Shown piece after piece: positions 1-9,918 of a stretch of DNA of 64,000 nucleotides. A program made the position numbers and the translations under genes. The DNA is from Nemertoderma westbladi (lineage: Eukaryota > Xenacoelomorpha > Nemertodermatida > Nemertodermatidae), in contig JAUCBJ010003173.1 of NCBI GenBank assembly GCA_032718475.1, forward strand, positions 1 through 64,000, written 5' to 3'. How positions within the stretch are numbered: the first letter of the stretch is position 1; each line of letters starts with the position of its first letter. Under the pieces are notes generated by a model, which saw only the letters and a list, made by a program, of their open reading frames with translations, did no database searches and was not told where the DNA came from.

Positions 1-2
1 TC

Positions 3-2510
3 AAGGCAATAGAGGACAAGAAACCAGAATCGACCATGGACAACCCTACAACACCCAAAGGACAGGACATGGCGAATAAGAGAACACAATCGCAGCAAAA
101 GGCATTGGGAATCGTGTGGGATAGAGGAACAGACGAACTGAAGTATCAGCTGAGCCAGGAGGGCGCAGACACCCATACGAAGAGGGGTTATGTATCGTAT
201 ATAGCAAGGATATACGATCCCCTAGGCCTAGCATCCCCATTACTAGTCACGGGGAAACAGATACTCAAGAGAGTATATAAATTGAAGGATGAGTGGGACG
301 TAGAGATACCAGAGGACATCAAGAAACAGTGGAGCAAATGGACAGGAGACTTGGAGAGGATGGGAACATACAACATGCCGTGAGTGTATTTTCCGGACGG
401 GAACATGACGAGTCTGGACCTACATATGTTCTCCGACGCGTCGTTAGAGGCATACGGAGCGGCACTCTATTTAGTACAACGAGAGGGGGCTCACAAGCCC
501 AGACTAGCCTTTAGCAAAGCTAAGTCAACGCCGCCAGATTCAGCATCTGTTCCCAAGTTAGAATTGACAGCTGCGAGACTAGGAGTTAGAGCCACAGCCT
601 ACCTAGTGGATACAATTCCCAACATAGTGGAGACACACTACTGGACGGATTCCATGGTAGTGCTTGGTTGGCTACACAACGAAAAGACGAGATACCCGAT
701 ATTCGTCGCGAATAGAGTGGACGAAATAAGGGCGAGCACAGAACTGGAAAGGTGGCACTACTGCCCAACAGACGAGAACCCAGCGGACTTGCTGTCGAGG
801 GGCGTGGAACGCCACACTTTCTTAAAGAAGGAAGCATTGTGGCAACATGGGCCACAATTTCTAAGTGATAGGGAGGCCTGGCCGCCGATGAGGAAGGTGG
901 ACCCGGGCTCGGAACCAATATCAGAGGGAGAAGAGGGAGACTCAGAGGGAGAAGAGATATACTCCCAGATGGTGAGGGAGATTAGGGACGTGCAACCAAA
1001 GCAAGAACTACGCGATAACCCGACGGACAAACTCCTCAGCTACAGTTCTAGTTGGTACAAGACCAAGAAATTAGTGGCGTACTGGAGAGCTTTCGGGAAT
1101 TTCCTCGCGGGAGTTAGTAAGGAGAAGAAAACCAGGGAAACCATAGATCTGGAAGGAGCGGCCAAGGCAATAATCCGCTATGAACAACGAAAGAACTACG
1201 GCGACGAGGTGGAACGCGTCGGCAACCAACAGCACCTCCGACGGGACAGCGAGTTGATTACGCTGTCGCCACAACTCAACGAGGATGGGATTCTAGTAAT
1301 GAATTCTAGGGTGGGATATAAAAACAGCATAGTCGTGCCACCGAAACCCATCATCATTCCCACAGAATCGCCTATAGTCCACCAGATCATATGGGACTCC
1401 CACAAATCGATACTGCATGGGGGCACCAACCGAACCCTCACAGAGATAAGGAGGACCTTTTGGGTCAAACAACTAAGGAAGAAGGTTAAAGCGGTAGTGG
1501 GGCAGTGCCAGACCTGCCGACGAGCAAAGAAGGAACGAGCCGTACAGGAGATGGCGCCACTACCGGCGAGTAGGGTAAGACAGCACGACCCGCCATTTAC
1601 GCATTGCGGTGTGGACATGTTCGGGCCGATAAAGATCAAGGTGATGCGACACACGGAGAAACGCTACGGTATTATCTTCGTATGCAACAATACACGGGCG
1701 GTAGGGATAGAACTCGCCCAAGATGCAACCGCATCAGCATTCATTAACGCCTTAGAAAGGTTTAGGGACCGCAAAGGTGGGACGATCGCAGTGATATACA
1801 GCGACAACGGCACCAACTTTGTGGGCGCAGAGAGTGAGATGGCAGAGGCCTTGGACATCTTAGAAGGAGAAGAAGTCAGGGCGGCCATGAGAAGACGACA
1901 AGTAAAGTGGGAGAGAAGGACGCCGTATGCACCACATACGCTAGGATGCGTCGAGAGACTGGTGGGCAGTTCAAAGCGCCTAATGACGAAGTTAATGAAC
2001 ACCCACATGGTCACTGAGGACGTCTTACGGACAGTACTTGCGAAGTGCGAGGGGATCATTAATAGCAGACCGCTATACCCGGAGAATGATGACCCTGACT
2101 CATTAGACGTGTTGACGCCTAGCCATTTTCTGATGGAAAGGCCAGCGACCATCGATATGCGGGGTGTAGACCCAGATGACATACACTCCCGCCAAAGTTG
2201 GAAAGTCGCTAAAGCAATAAGCGCAGAGTATTGGAGGAGGTGGGTAGAAGAATACCTACCCACGCTCCATAAGCGAAGCAAGTGGAGGAAACCGAATCGG
2301 GAGTTAAAAGTAGGAGATCTCGTAATCGTTACGGATGATACTATCATCAACAACCAGTGGCGGTTGGCGAGAGTTGTAGGCACCTACTCCGACGAGGACG
2401 GAAGAGTCCGATCGGTAGAAGTGCGGATAGGTGGAAAGATAGGTGCGAAAGACAGAAAAACCTACAGGAGAGCAGTAGGTAAATGCTGTCTTCTAGAAGG
2501 GGCACCTTAA
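3..2510 (+). pseudogene. BEL/Pao pol 3' part: end of RT, RNase H, integrase (one in-frame stop)
   Basis: The frame is open from the window edge and continues to a TAA at 2508-2510, except for a TGA at 381-383. Before the stop, the motif YIARIYDPLGLASP is the Pao-type segment between RT and RNase H. After it, LHMFSDASLEAYGAALY and the downstream WTDSMVVLGWL are RNase H signatures, and CPTDENPADLLSRG closes that domain. Next come the integrase H2C2 zinc finger (HGGTNRTL to CQTCRR), a DDE core (GVDMFGP, YSDNGTNF, LGCVERLVGSSKR) and a C-terminal domain ending in a WRLARVVGTYSDEDGRVR block, typical of the BEL integrase tail. The roles are cDNA synthesis, primer removal and chromosomal integration. 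The TGA falls at a variable site just upstream of the RNase H catalytic FSDAS, so a point mutation is the simplest explanation. Confidence 0.85.
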
Positions 2511-2620
2511 ATTGGAGCTAGAGTGGAGTTTAGTCGTCCAAGTTTTGGACTGAGGGGGGTGGGATTGAGGGCGAGACGCCCTTCCCACACAAATAAAAAT
2601 AAAATAAAATAAAAATAATA

Positions 2621-3580
2621 GTTAGTTAGTTAGTAGGTACGTAGTACCTAGAGTTAGTTAGTTAGTAGGTACACAGTACCTAGAGTTAGTTAGTTAGTAG
2701 GTACGTAGTACCTAGAGTTAGTTAGTTAGTAGGTACGTAGTACCTAGAGTTAGTTAGTTAGTAGGTACGTAGTACCTAGAGTTAGTTAGTTAGTAGGTAC
2801 GTAGTACCTAGAGTTAGTTAGTTAGTAGGTACGTAGTACCTAGAGTTAGTTAGTTAGTTAGAGGGTACGTAGTACCGTTAGTTAGAGTTAGAGTTAGAGG
2901 GTACGTAGTACCGATAGTTAGAGAGTTAGAGGGTACGTAGTACCAATAGTTAGAGAGTTAGAGGGTACGTAGTACCAATAGTTATTTAGAGTTAGAGGGT
3001 ACGTAGTACCGATAGTTAGAGAGTTAGTAGGTACGTAGTACCTAGTTAGAGTTAGAGTTAGAGGGTACGTAGTACCGATAGTTAGAGAGTTAGTAGGTAC
3101 GTAGTACCTAGTTAGAGTTAGAGTTAGAGGGTACGTAGTACCGATAGTTAGAGTTAGTAGGTACGTAGTACCTAGTTAGAGTTAGAGTTAGAGGGTACGT
3201 AGTACCGATAGTTAGAGAGTTAGTAGGTACGTAGTACCTAGTTAGAGTTAGAGTTAGAGGGTACGTAGTACCGATAGTTAGAGAGTTAGTAGGTACGTAG
3301 TACCTAGTTAGAGTTAGAGTTAGAGGGTACGTAGTACCGATAGTTAGAGAGTTAGTAGGTACGTAGTACCTAGTTAGAGTTAGAGTTAGAGGGTACGTAG
3401 TACCAATAGTTAGTTAGAGTTAGTAGGTACGTAGTACCTAGTTAGAGTTAGAGTTAGAGGGTACGTAGTACCGATAGTTAGAGAGTTAGTAGGTACGTAG
3501 TACCTAGTTAGAGTTAGAGCTAGTAGGTACGTGGTACCTAGTTAGAGTTAGAGTTAGGGGGTACGTAGTACCATTAGTTA
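2621..3580. repeat. tandem array of GGTAC-GTA-GTACC hairpin units inside the BEL/Pao element
   Basis: About 960 bp of GTTAGTTAGTTAG-type spacer alternates with the inverted repeat GGTACGTAGTACC, often extended to TAGGTACGTAGTACCTA (7-bp stem, 3-nt loop). The first units repeat about every 32 bp. Later units alternate GAGGGTACGTAGTACCGATA with the longer-stem form, giving a period of roughly 60 bp. The array begins after an A-rich AATAAAATAAAA stretch (2590-2620) that follows the pol stop and lies in the element's interior. The stems stay paired while the spacers drift, which is what one would see if the hairpin itself were kept or were the unit of amplification. Confidence 0.9.
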
Positions 3581-4135
3581 GAGAGAGAGAGTGAGAGGTA
3601 AAAGGGGTAAAAAGGATATAGATATTAGTTAGCAGTAAGTAGAGTTAGTAGCGAGAGGGGGGCATATGAGTACAGCTGGATAAATCGTGTGGCCACACGA
3701 CGCATACTGCTGTACTGCATGGGCCCACAGAGTAGGCCAGAATATGGATCAGAGAATAGAATAAACCCATAGGCAGTAGTAGGTAGTAGGACAGTAGAAT
3801 CAAAGCAAACAAACAAAATAAATAGAATAGGGCTAAAATCGTAAAAATAGTGGCAACACAAGGAAAGTCGTTCTAGAACATAATAAAAGTAACGGACGGA
3901 AATTGTAAATTAGGCTGATTTACTAGCTTCAAAATTAATTAGGTTAAATTTAGGCTAAAAGGCACAATTAAGTAGAAAGTAGGCCATTATTGAACTGTAC
4001 GAAACATCTTAAATACTTCACTCATCTGTATTGCGCCTTGGTAAGGCACCACCCTGCAGGTGAGCGAGTGTAGTGTTCGGAATGGCGAGTAAGCTGATCA
4101 GGAAGAGAAAGGCGGAGTCAGGAGGAAAATAAATA
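3581..4135 (+). other. leader between hairpin array and second ORF
   Basis: No long ORF. It contains an excellent splice-donor match (CTGCAG|GTGAGC, GT at 4060-4061). An ATG at 4082 is in frame with the downstream ORF but meets TAA at 4130-4132 after 16 codons (beginning MASKLIRKRKAESGG). A subgenomic or spliced message for the second ORF would need signals in this stretch; none is proven. Confidence 0.4.
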
Positions 4136-6616
4136 TTGGTGGATTTCACCGAAAGACACCCGGAAGAGAAGACGAGAGGATACTACGAGAAGTTGGAAAG
4201 GGGTCACGCGGCACGAGCGCTGCAGGACCACTTCCGGGAGATGCACGAGCAGCGGCTGGTCGGGACCTACGGAACGCCGTCGCTGGACAACGCGATCTTC
4301 CAACACTTCCACTACGTGGTGAAAGGGGACGAGGCGAAGTTCGGGATTCCGAAGTACCCGAGGGAATCGCCGAGGAAGGACTGGAAGAGGTTCATAGAGT
4401 CCGTCAACAGAGGAGGATATATGATCCTAGATGACGACGGAACCGTGGAAGACGAAGCGGGTTCGAGACGAGGAACGGCAGGGTCGGCCAGGACCATACT
4501 CCTACATTTGGCCGCGCCAAATGGGGACATCTTCTTATTCGACCTAGGGACGTATGGGAAGAAGGACGGGCCGAAATTAGACCGATTACCGAAAGCGGTA
4601 CAAGTCCTAGTAAGGGAGAAGTCGACGACGAAAGTGGGATCGGCGATTCGCGAGGACGCGGAGAGGATCATCGGTCCGGACGCCACCAACCTCCTGGATA
4701 TGCAGAAAGTCTTTATGGCTATGACGGCACCGGATGGATTGGGGGTAGTCGAAAACACAGGCCAATGCGGGGCTGTGGCGATGGGCCAATTATTGGGGCT
4801 CGTATGCCACAAACCGATGGACTGGGGAAAGTTTAGGGAAGAATACGGAGCAGAACTAGCGAACTCGCTGAAGTGGGGAGCGAGACCGGGAAAGCAGGAG
4901 GTATATCAGTTTCGCAGAGGAGCGATAAAGGTATATCAGAAGCGATATATCCTGCAGGAGGACTGGATGATGATAAGTTTGCTTAACTTATTCATGACCG
5001 TAGTTATCGAAAGGGAACCAGGGGCATTTCTGTTATCGGGATCACCCCTAAGCTACAGGAGAGCCTTTAAAGTGGCCTTTGACGGTCTGGTAGACCACCC
5101 GGGGCTGAAGGGCGAGTCGGTGTACTACAACAGCCGACATCTGGTAGATGGGGAGACAGATACACCATATCAGAGATGGGAGCAGCTAGAGGCGGACAGA
5201 CGAGAAGCAAAGCGACTGGAAGAAGTCGCTAGACGGGAGAGGATAGAAGCAGAGGAGAGGGAAGAGGAGGCCAGGGCACAGAGTTACGGCTTCGAGGAAC
5301 AGGCGGGCCTAGACGAACTTCATTGGACTTCGTCAGGGAGTTCGGGGGAGTCTCTAGGGCGAGAATTGGGATGGACGGTGGGATCGCCGAAACAGTCGAC
5401 GTCGGGGTTGCAAACGATGCCCATACCAGCGGGCGCCGAGGGCGACCAACCGCCAAGGAAGTTAAGGGAGCTAGAGGGATGGAGAGCTACGGGCGAGAGT
5501 CAAGGCGGGAAGGGACATAGTGGATCCATCGGGATACCGGGATTGGAGACGCTACCAGAAGAGGAGGACGGCGACGACGAGTTCGGAGAGATGCCGCCCA
5601 TCGAGAGGATAGGCCACTCGGACACGGACTGGGTTGGCGGAAGGGTGGTGACAGCCAGTGGGGCGAGGGCCTTCTGGAACAGATCCGGCAAGCGGACCTG
5701 GGTGCACGAGGAGCCGGCGATGGATTTCGCGGGGAGCACCATCAGGTTGGGCGAGCAACCGGGAACGGCACCACGGATAGTATTCGGGGAGACGATGCCC
5801 GAGAGGGGCGGAGAGATCGACGTAAACAGGGAGAGCAACGTAGAGAAGTTCGCCTACCAGCGACTCCATAGACCGCGGAGATCGCTTGGGACGAAAGACG
5901 AGGTGGGACGGGAGACATTGGTACTCGGCTGCGACTACTGTGGGAGACAGACCCATCAGGAAAGCAGCTGCCTATACCGGTTCCAACGGGGAACCTTTTG
6001 TCTCTACTGTAGAGAACCAAGCCACAGGATGGGGGCGTGTCCACGGTTGCATAACCGATGTCCAAAGTGCCACTTTCGGGGACACTACGGGCGCGAGTGC
6101 GACTGGATGAGCGACGAGGAGAAGTTCACAAGATTCGAGGAGTGGGCCGACGTCGGGGCCATGACGCGCCAGCGCATGAAGGCCCAAGAGTTCAAGTGGG
6201 GTTTCTTCCTCATAAACCAGGAGACCCACATGGAAATCATAAAGCGAAGGTTACCGTTTACCTATCAAGAGGTAGCAACGGCGGCATCGTTCGCCGGAGT
6301 TATGAATACGCAACGGTACCTGGACAGGTGGACACCAGAGAACCGGAGGGAGTTTAGGGATTTCTTGGCGGAACACGTACCAAAGGCAATGAAAATGATC
6401 CTATGGGACGCCACCCGAGGGAGACAACCAGGCCATTCTGAGGGGCCACCGGCGAAGCGGTATCGGGCATTAATAACACCAGCGCCCAAGGAGCCAACGA
6501 CCGGGATCAGCAAGGAAGTGGCGGCGAAGGTCCGGAAGCAGAAAGCGGATGATGCCAGAGGAGCGGTGATAACCAAGAAACGGGCCAGGGAAGAGGACGT
6601 GAGGAGGAACAGATAA
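4136..6616 (+). CDS. retroelement second ORF: exonuclease-like domain plus three CCHC zinc knuckles
   Basis: An 826-codon open frame lies between pol and the 3' LTR. Coordinates give the open frame after the TAA at 4130; the true start is unclear, since the only nearby in-frame ATG (4082) is cut off by that stop. Residues about 80-290 read like a DEDD/RNase D-WRN-type 3'-5' exonuclease fold. They include an acidic LDDDG (98-102), the strand pair ILLHLAAPNGDIFLFDLG (121-138), a TKVGSAIREDAERI block (165-178, D174 at the second acidic position), a LLDMQKVF strand, and YILQEDWMMISLLNLF with D276 near the third position. Residues 354-390 are a charged coiled coil, followed by an acidic low-complexity linker. 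Three perfect C-X2-C-X4-H-X4-C knuckles follow at 599-612, 622-635 and 642-655, and the tail is basic (KKRAREEDVRRNR). The knuckles imply RNA or DNA binding as in Gag. The exonuclease assignment is inference from pattern, not from a search. It could instead be a divergent Gag. Confidence 0.6.
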   Translation: MVDFTERHPEEKTRGYYEKLERGHAARALQDHFREMHEQRLVGTYGTPSLDNAIFQHFHYVVKGDEAKFGIPKYPRESPRKDWKRFIESVNRGGYMILDDDGTVEDEAGSRRGTAGSARTILLHLAAPNGDIFLFDLGTYGKKDGPKLDRLPKAVQVLVREKSTTKVGSAIREDAERIIGPDATNLLDMQKVFMAMTAPDGLGVVENTGQCGAVAMGQLLGLVCHKPMDWGKFREEYGAELANSLKWGARPGKQEVYQFRRGAIKVYQKRYILQEDWMMISLLNLFMTVVIEREPGAFLLSGSPLSYRRAFKVAFDGLVDHPGLKGESVYYNSRHLVDGETDTPYQRWEQLEADRREAKRLEEVARRERIEAEEREEEARAQSYGFEEQAGLDELHWTSSGSSGESLGRELGWTVGSPKQSTSGLQTMPIPAGAEGDQPPRKLRELEGWRATGESQGGKGHSGSIGIPGLETLPEEEDGDDEFGEMPPIERIGHSDTDWVGGRVVTASGARAFWNRSGKRTWVHEEPAMDFAGSTIRLGEQPGTAPRIVFGETMPERGGEIDVNRESNVEKFAYQRLHRPRRSLGTKDEVGRETLVLGCDYCGRQTHQESSCLYRFQRGTFCLYCREPSHRMGACPRLHNRCPKCHFRGHYGRECDWMSDEEKFTRFEEWADVGAMTRQRMKAQEFKWGFFLINQETHMEIIKRRLPFTYQEVATAASFAGVMNTQRYLDRWTPENRREFRDFLAEHVPKAMKMILWDATRGRQPGHSEGPPAKRYRALITPAPKEPTTGISKEVAAKVRKQKADDARGAVITKKRAREEDVRRNR

Positions 6617-7314
6617 GTTCCCAGAGACGAGGGAGTGAGACTGAGACTGGAAAGTGGTGCGCCTGGAAGGCGCCGCATGGAACGTACGAACTATTAAATA
6701 CAAATTTAATTAATGCAAATAATCATATAAGTGCAATTTGTATGTACGTACGTAGTAATTAGCAGTAAAATACACGATCGGAGTAAGTACTATAGTCATA
6801 CAACCTTTCTCAACTAGCTAGTGGGACTGGGGGATAACTGACTATGGCACTGTGGACGAGACGCCAGACAATTTCACACCTCTTGAGTGCGACGGCACGA
6901 GAGGGGGGGGGAGATTCGTCAGAAGGGAAGAGACAGTCGAAGTGAGGTTGAGGGACGGAGTAATAGTGCGGAGTGCGGAGAGAGTGCCGATGCAGTTCCA
7001 GTGTGGGGGGGGGGGGGGGGAGAGTAAGAGGCTGAGTAAGGGACGAGGAGGTCCGAATGTGAGAGAGTTATGGTGAGAGTGAAGGTGAGGTAGGGCGAAA
7101 ATGTTGGGGAAACAAAAGTTGCGTGGGAGGTGAGCGCGATCGGCCCGACATGAGACGCCAGGCACACAGGGTAGCGTCATCATACCCATAGGGGGCGGCC
7201 TGGAAAGCCGACCCCGAGAGAAAAGAATTCCACCCCACACCCGATACTAGATCGGGATCCAGCGGGATTGTAACGCACTTTTAGGTTGATGCTATCTTCT
7301 TACCGGGAAGATAG
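6617..7314 (+). other. 3' region of BEL/Pao element with possible small third reading frame
   Basis: G-rich sequence without a long ORF. A frame open from 6822 to 7076 (about 85 codons, containing TPLECDGTRGGGRFVRREET) follows a good splice-acceptor-like pyrimidine tract, CCTTTCTCAACTAG, ending at 6817. The frame runs through a G homopolymer at about 7006-7020, where indels would be frequent. It may be a spliced accessory exon or chance; no homology is recognised. Confidence 0.2.
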
Positions 7315-7326
7315 CATGGGGGGGAG
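7315..7326 (+). other. polypurine tract (plus-strand primer site)
   Basis: The run GCATGGGGGGGAG directly abuts the TGTTAG start of the LTR. This is the expected place and composition of an LTR-retrotransposon polypurine tract, and it fixes the left edge of the 3' LTR. Confidence 0.7.
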
Positions 7327-7867
7327 TGTTAGCTTATTCAATCCCGCCAACACCCCATAAAGTTATAAGCCGATAAGCAATATTGGGAGCCACGAGATTG
7401 GGCAATTAACCAACTCGTGCCATCCCAATAAGAGTGGGAAGGAAGCACACAATAGAGGGTCAGGGGCCAAACCCCTAACCCAGAGAGAACAGGTGGAGTG
7501 AACGGGAATACTCCACGGGGCGCCAACAAGGGTATTAACCAATCAGAGGGGGGAAAGGCATCGATTGAGTAGCAGTAAGGCCACCGTGCAATATAACCAA
7601 TAACCTATTAATCAGTGATTCAGTTATCTCAGTGTAGCAGTGCTAGCGTAGGTTAGTAGTCAATTAGTTTAGTTAGGGGATCACGGGACTTTAGTTACCG
7701 TATCCCGCCTTGTACACATTATATCTATATCTATATCCTATGCCCTATTATTATTATACACCGAACTTCAGAACTCAGTTACTCTATTTCACCCTTATAC
7801 ACGGCGGGGACGCGTGGACTAAATTACCACATCGGATAAATCGGGATCCCTCCTGGATCCCGTCACA
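7327..7867 (+). repeat. 3' LTR of the BEL/Pao element
   Basis: It starts TGTTAGCTTATTC immediately after the polypurine tract. A right edge at ...CCCGTCACA (7867) is chosen because it ends in CA; without the 5' LTR it could be off by some bases. A CAATATAACCAATAACC stretch near 7590 may be core-promoter-like. No second copy is visible in the window. Confidence 0.6.
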
Positions 7868-8334
7868 TAGTATTTGTTTTAAGCAAAAGCAAAATGTAAA
7901 AAAATGTTACCTAAGTAGCCCTTCAGTGACACCATGTAAATAACACAGAATAGCAGAAGCAAATAGTTTTTAATCGTATTTCAATTAAAAATAATATATG
8001 AAATATTTGTAATAATAAATTTTACACGTCACACTCATTTACTCTTTTACTTCACTCGATACGCATTTAGAAATAAATTACTCCCAGTACCTTGGGTCAT
8101 GGAGAGAGCATCAGAAAAGACTATTATTTTTTATCTGGGATGCATTGCTTTCATGGCGGAGTGATGAAATTGTTAGTTCGGTTGCGCATTTTTGATTGAT
8201 GTTGGCACACACAATGATGTAGATGTAATTGTACTATCGCTATAGGCAGTATATATATATTGTTGAGCATATGTTTGCTATCCAAGCTTAGTTTTTGACA
8301 CCTGTAATTTTCCGTAAGCAATAGGAAGCTCTTG
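7868..8334. other. no recognisable feature
   Basis: AT-rich sequence with short ORFs only. Nothing is recognised. Confidence 0.5.
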
Positions 8335-8975
8335 CGGTGTTTCGGGTTGCCTCCGGTGGTGCTGGTGTTTAGGGTTGCATCCGGTGGTGCTGGTGTTTAG
8401 GGTTGCATCCGGTGGTGCTGGTGTTTCGGGTTGCCTCCGGTGGTGCTGGTGTTTTTGGTTGCCTCCGGTGGTGCTAGTGTTTTGGGTTGCTTCCGGTGGT
8501 GCTGGTGTTTCGGGTTGCCCCGGTGGTGCTGGTGTTTCGGGTTTCTTCCGGTGGTGCTGGTGTTTTGGGTTGCCTCCGGTGGTGCTGGTGTTTCGTGTTG
8601 CTTCCGGTGATGCTGGTGTTTCGGGTTGCTTCCGGTGGTGCTGGTGTTTCGGTTTGCCCCGGTGGTGCTGGTGTTTCGGGTTGCTTCCGGTGGTGCTGGT
8701 GTTTCGGGTTGCCTCCGGTGGTGCTGGTGTTTCGGGTTGCCTCCGGTGGTGCTGGTGTTTCGGGTTGCCTCCTGTGGTGCTGGTGTTTCGTGTTGCTTCC
8801 GGTGATGCTGGTGTTTCGGGTTGCTTCCGGTGGTGCTGGTGTTTCGGTTTGCTTCCGGTGATGCTGGTGTTTCGGTTTGCCCCGGTGGTGCAGGTGTTTC
8901 GGTTTGCCCCGGTGGTGCTGGTGTTTCGGGTTGCTTCCGGTGGTGCTGGTGTTTCGGGTTTCCTCCGGTAATGCT
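8335..8975. repeat. 28-bp minisatellite (about 23 units)
   Basis: Tandem units are built on CCGGTGGTGCTGGTGTTT followed by CGGGTTGCCT/CTT, 28 bp each, with single-base variants and a few 27-bp units. Because 28 is not a multiple of three, any reading frame cycles through all three phases, so the apparent proteins on both strands (VASGGAGV..., NTSTTG...) are artefacts of the repeat. Confidence 0.95.
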
Positions 8976-9918
8976 GGAATAGGCTCTAACAGTAGTCCAG
9001 GACACTCGATACGAAGGACCGAGATATCTATGGATCACAAAACCGAAGAAGAGAGGAAATCCGGGGGAACATCGGATGGATAAGAGGTTTATCAACCCAG
9101 GATGTGGATTACGTGGGAGTTTACATCACATGAAAATATCTTGTATATCCACAGAAACACAGGTGACACATTGCGTACACTGCGGTCAATACGATCGATC
9201 ACTTGTTAGTGGTGTGCAACCGGTTGAACACATGGTGTACAGCATGTGGATTCAGAGGACATAAAGGATCTGTGTTACGATATATGCCGTTATGTCCGAA
9301 ACAGCCCATTATACAGTATAAAATAAATTAGATAAGTGTGTATTAATATGCAACTGCAGTATAATTAGATAAGGTAAATAAAATCTGTATGTAGCTTTAA
9401 ATACATATTTTTTATAATAAAACCATAGTGTATTAATTTACGGTGGCAAAATTCTATAGATCAAATATATGAATTTGCCGCTTTATAATATCTATTAAAT
9501 CTACTCAATAATTGTGCTAATTTCGACTATGTGTCTATATTAATCAATATTTGTGCTAAATTTACGCTTAAATTGTGCTTTTAATAATTGCCAAATTAAT
9601 TTAGGGCGATTATGCGTTTCTGCTCGCTGGTTGGTCGAGAGCCCAGCTGGGAGAACCCTGGATCTGGCTGATCATGTGAGCAGAATAGACATTGCGTCAT
9701 TCTTGTTAGTTTTGTGTTAGCCATCTTGAATTTGTTGAATTTGCTCTTCCATTTAGACTGTAAATTTGCTGCCCTTCTGCTAAAAATGTGACTTTGCATA
9801 CGATTACTGCTTGGTCTGATTCTTGATTTTGATTTCTGATTGTTAATTATAATCACTATGATGCAATAAATCTCGACTAATTCTTTGTTTCTTCGAGACT
9901 GTCAGACTGTTTGATGTT
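8976..9918. other. no recognisable gene
   Basis: Unique-looking AT-rich sequence. A 62-codon frame at 9076-9264 (+) has two CxxC-like cysteines but no recognisable family. Nothing else is supported. Confidence 0.4.

Larger units (their letters stand above)
1..7867 (+). mobile_element. BEL/Pao LTR retrotransposon, 5'-truncated by the window edge
   Basis: One element is read left to right: the 3' end of pol, a hairpin-repeat array, a second large ORF, a G-rich 3' region, a polypurine tract and a 3' LTR beginning TGTTAG. The assignment to BEL/Pao rests on the pol fragment: Pao-type RNase H, an H2C2 zinc finger plus DDE integrase, and a C-terminal domain like those of BEL integrases. The gag, protease, most of RT and the 5' LTR lie outside the window, so the target-site duplication and LTR divergence cannot be read. 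Two in-frame stops (381-383 in pol, 4130-4132 before ORF2) argue that this copy is not fully functional. The extra ORF between pol and the LTR is unusual; some nematode Pao elements carry an env-like ORF there. Confidence 0.85.

Noticed and set aside
2621-4081. Hairpin array and leader as the 5' LTR of a second retroelement
   Set aside because: It shares no sequence with the LTR at 7327-7867 and lacks a TG...CA frame and a primer-binding site, so pol and ORF2 are read as one element.
4118-6703. Minus-strand and alternative frames over retroelement ORF2
   Set aside because: Shadows of the 826-codon plus-strand frame, with biased proline/serine/arginine composition.
8397-9095. Long frames on both strands over the 28-bp repeat
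   Set aside because: The period is not a multiple of three and the frames are translations of the repeat in cycling phases. No gene-like features.
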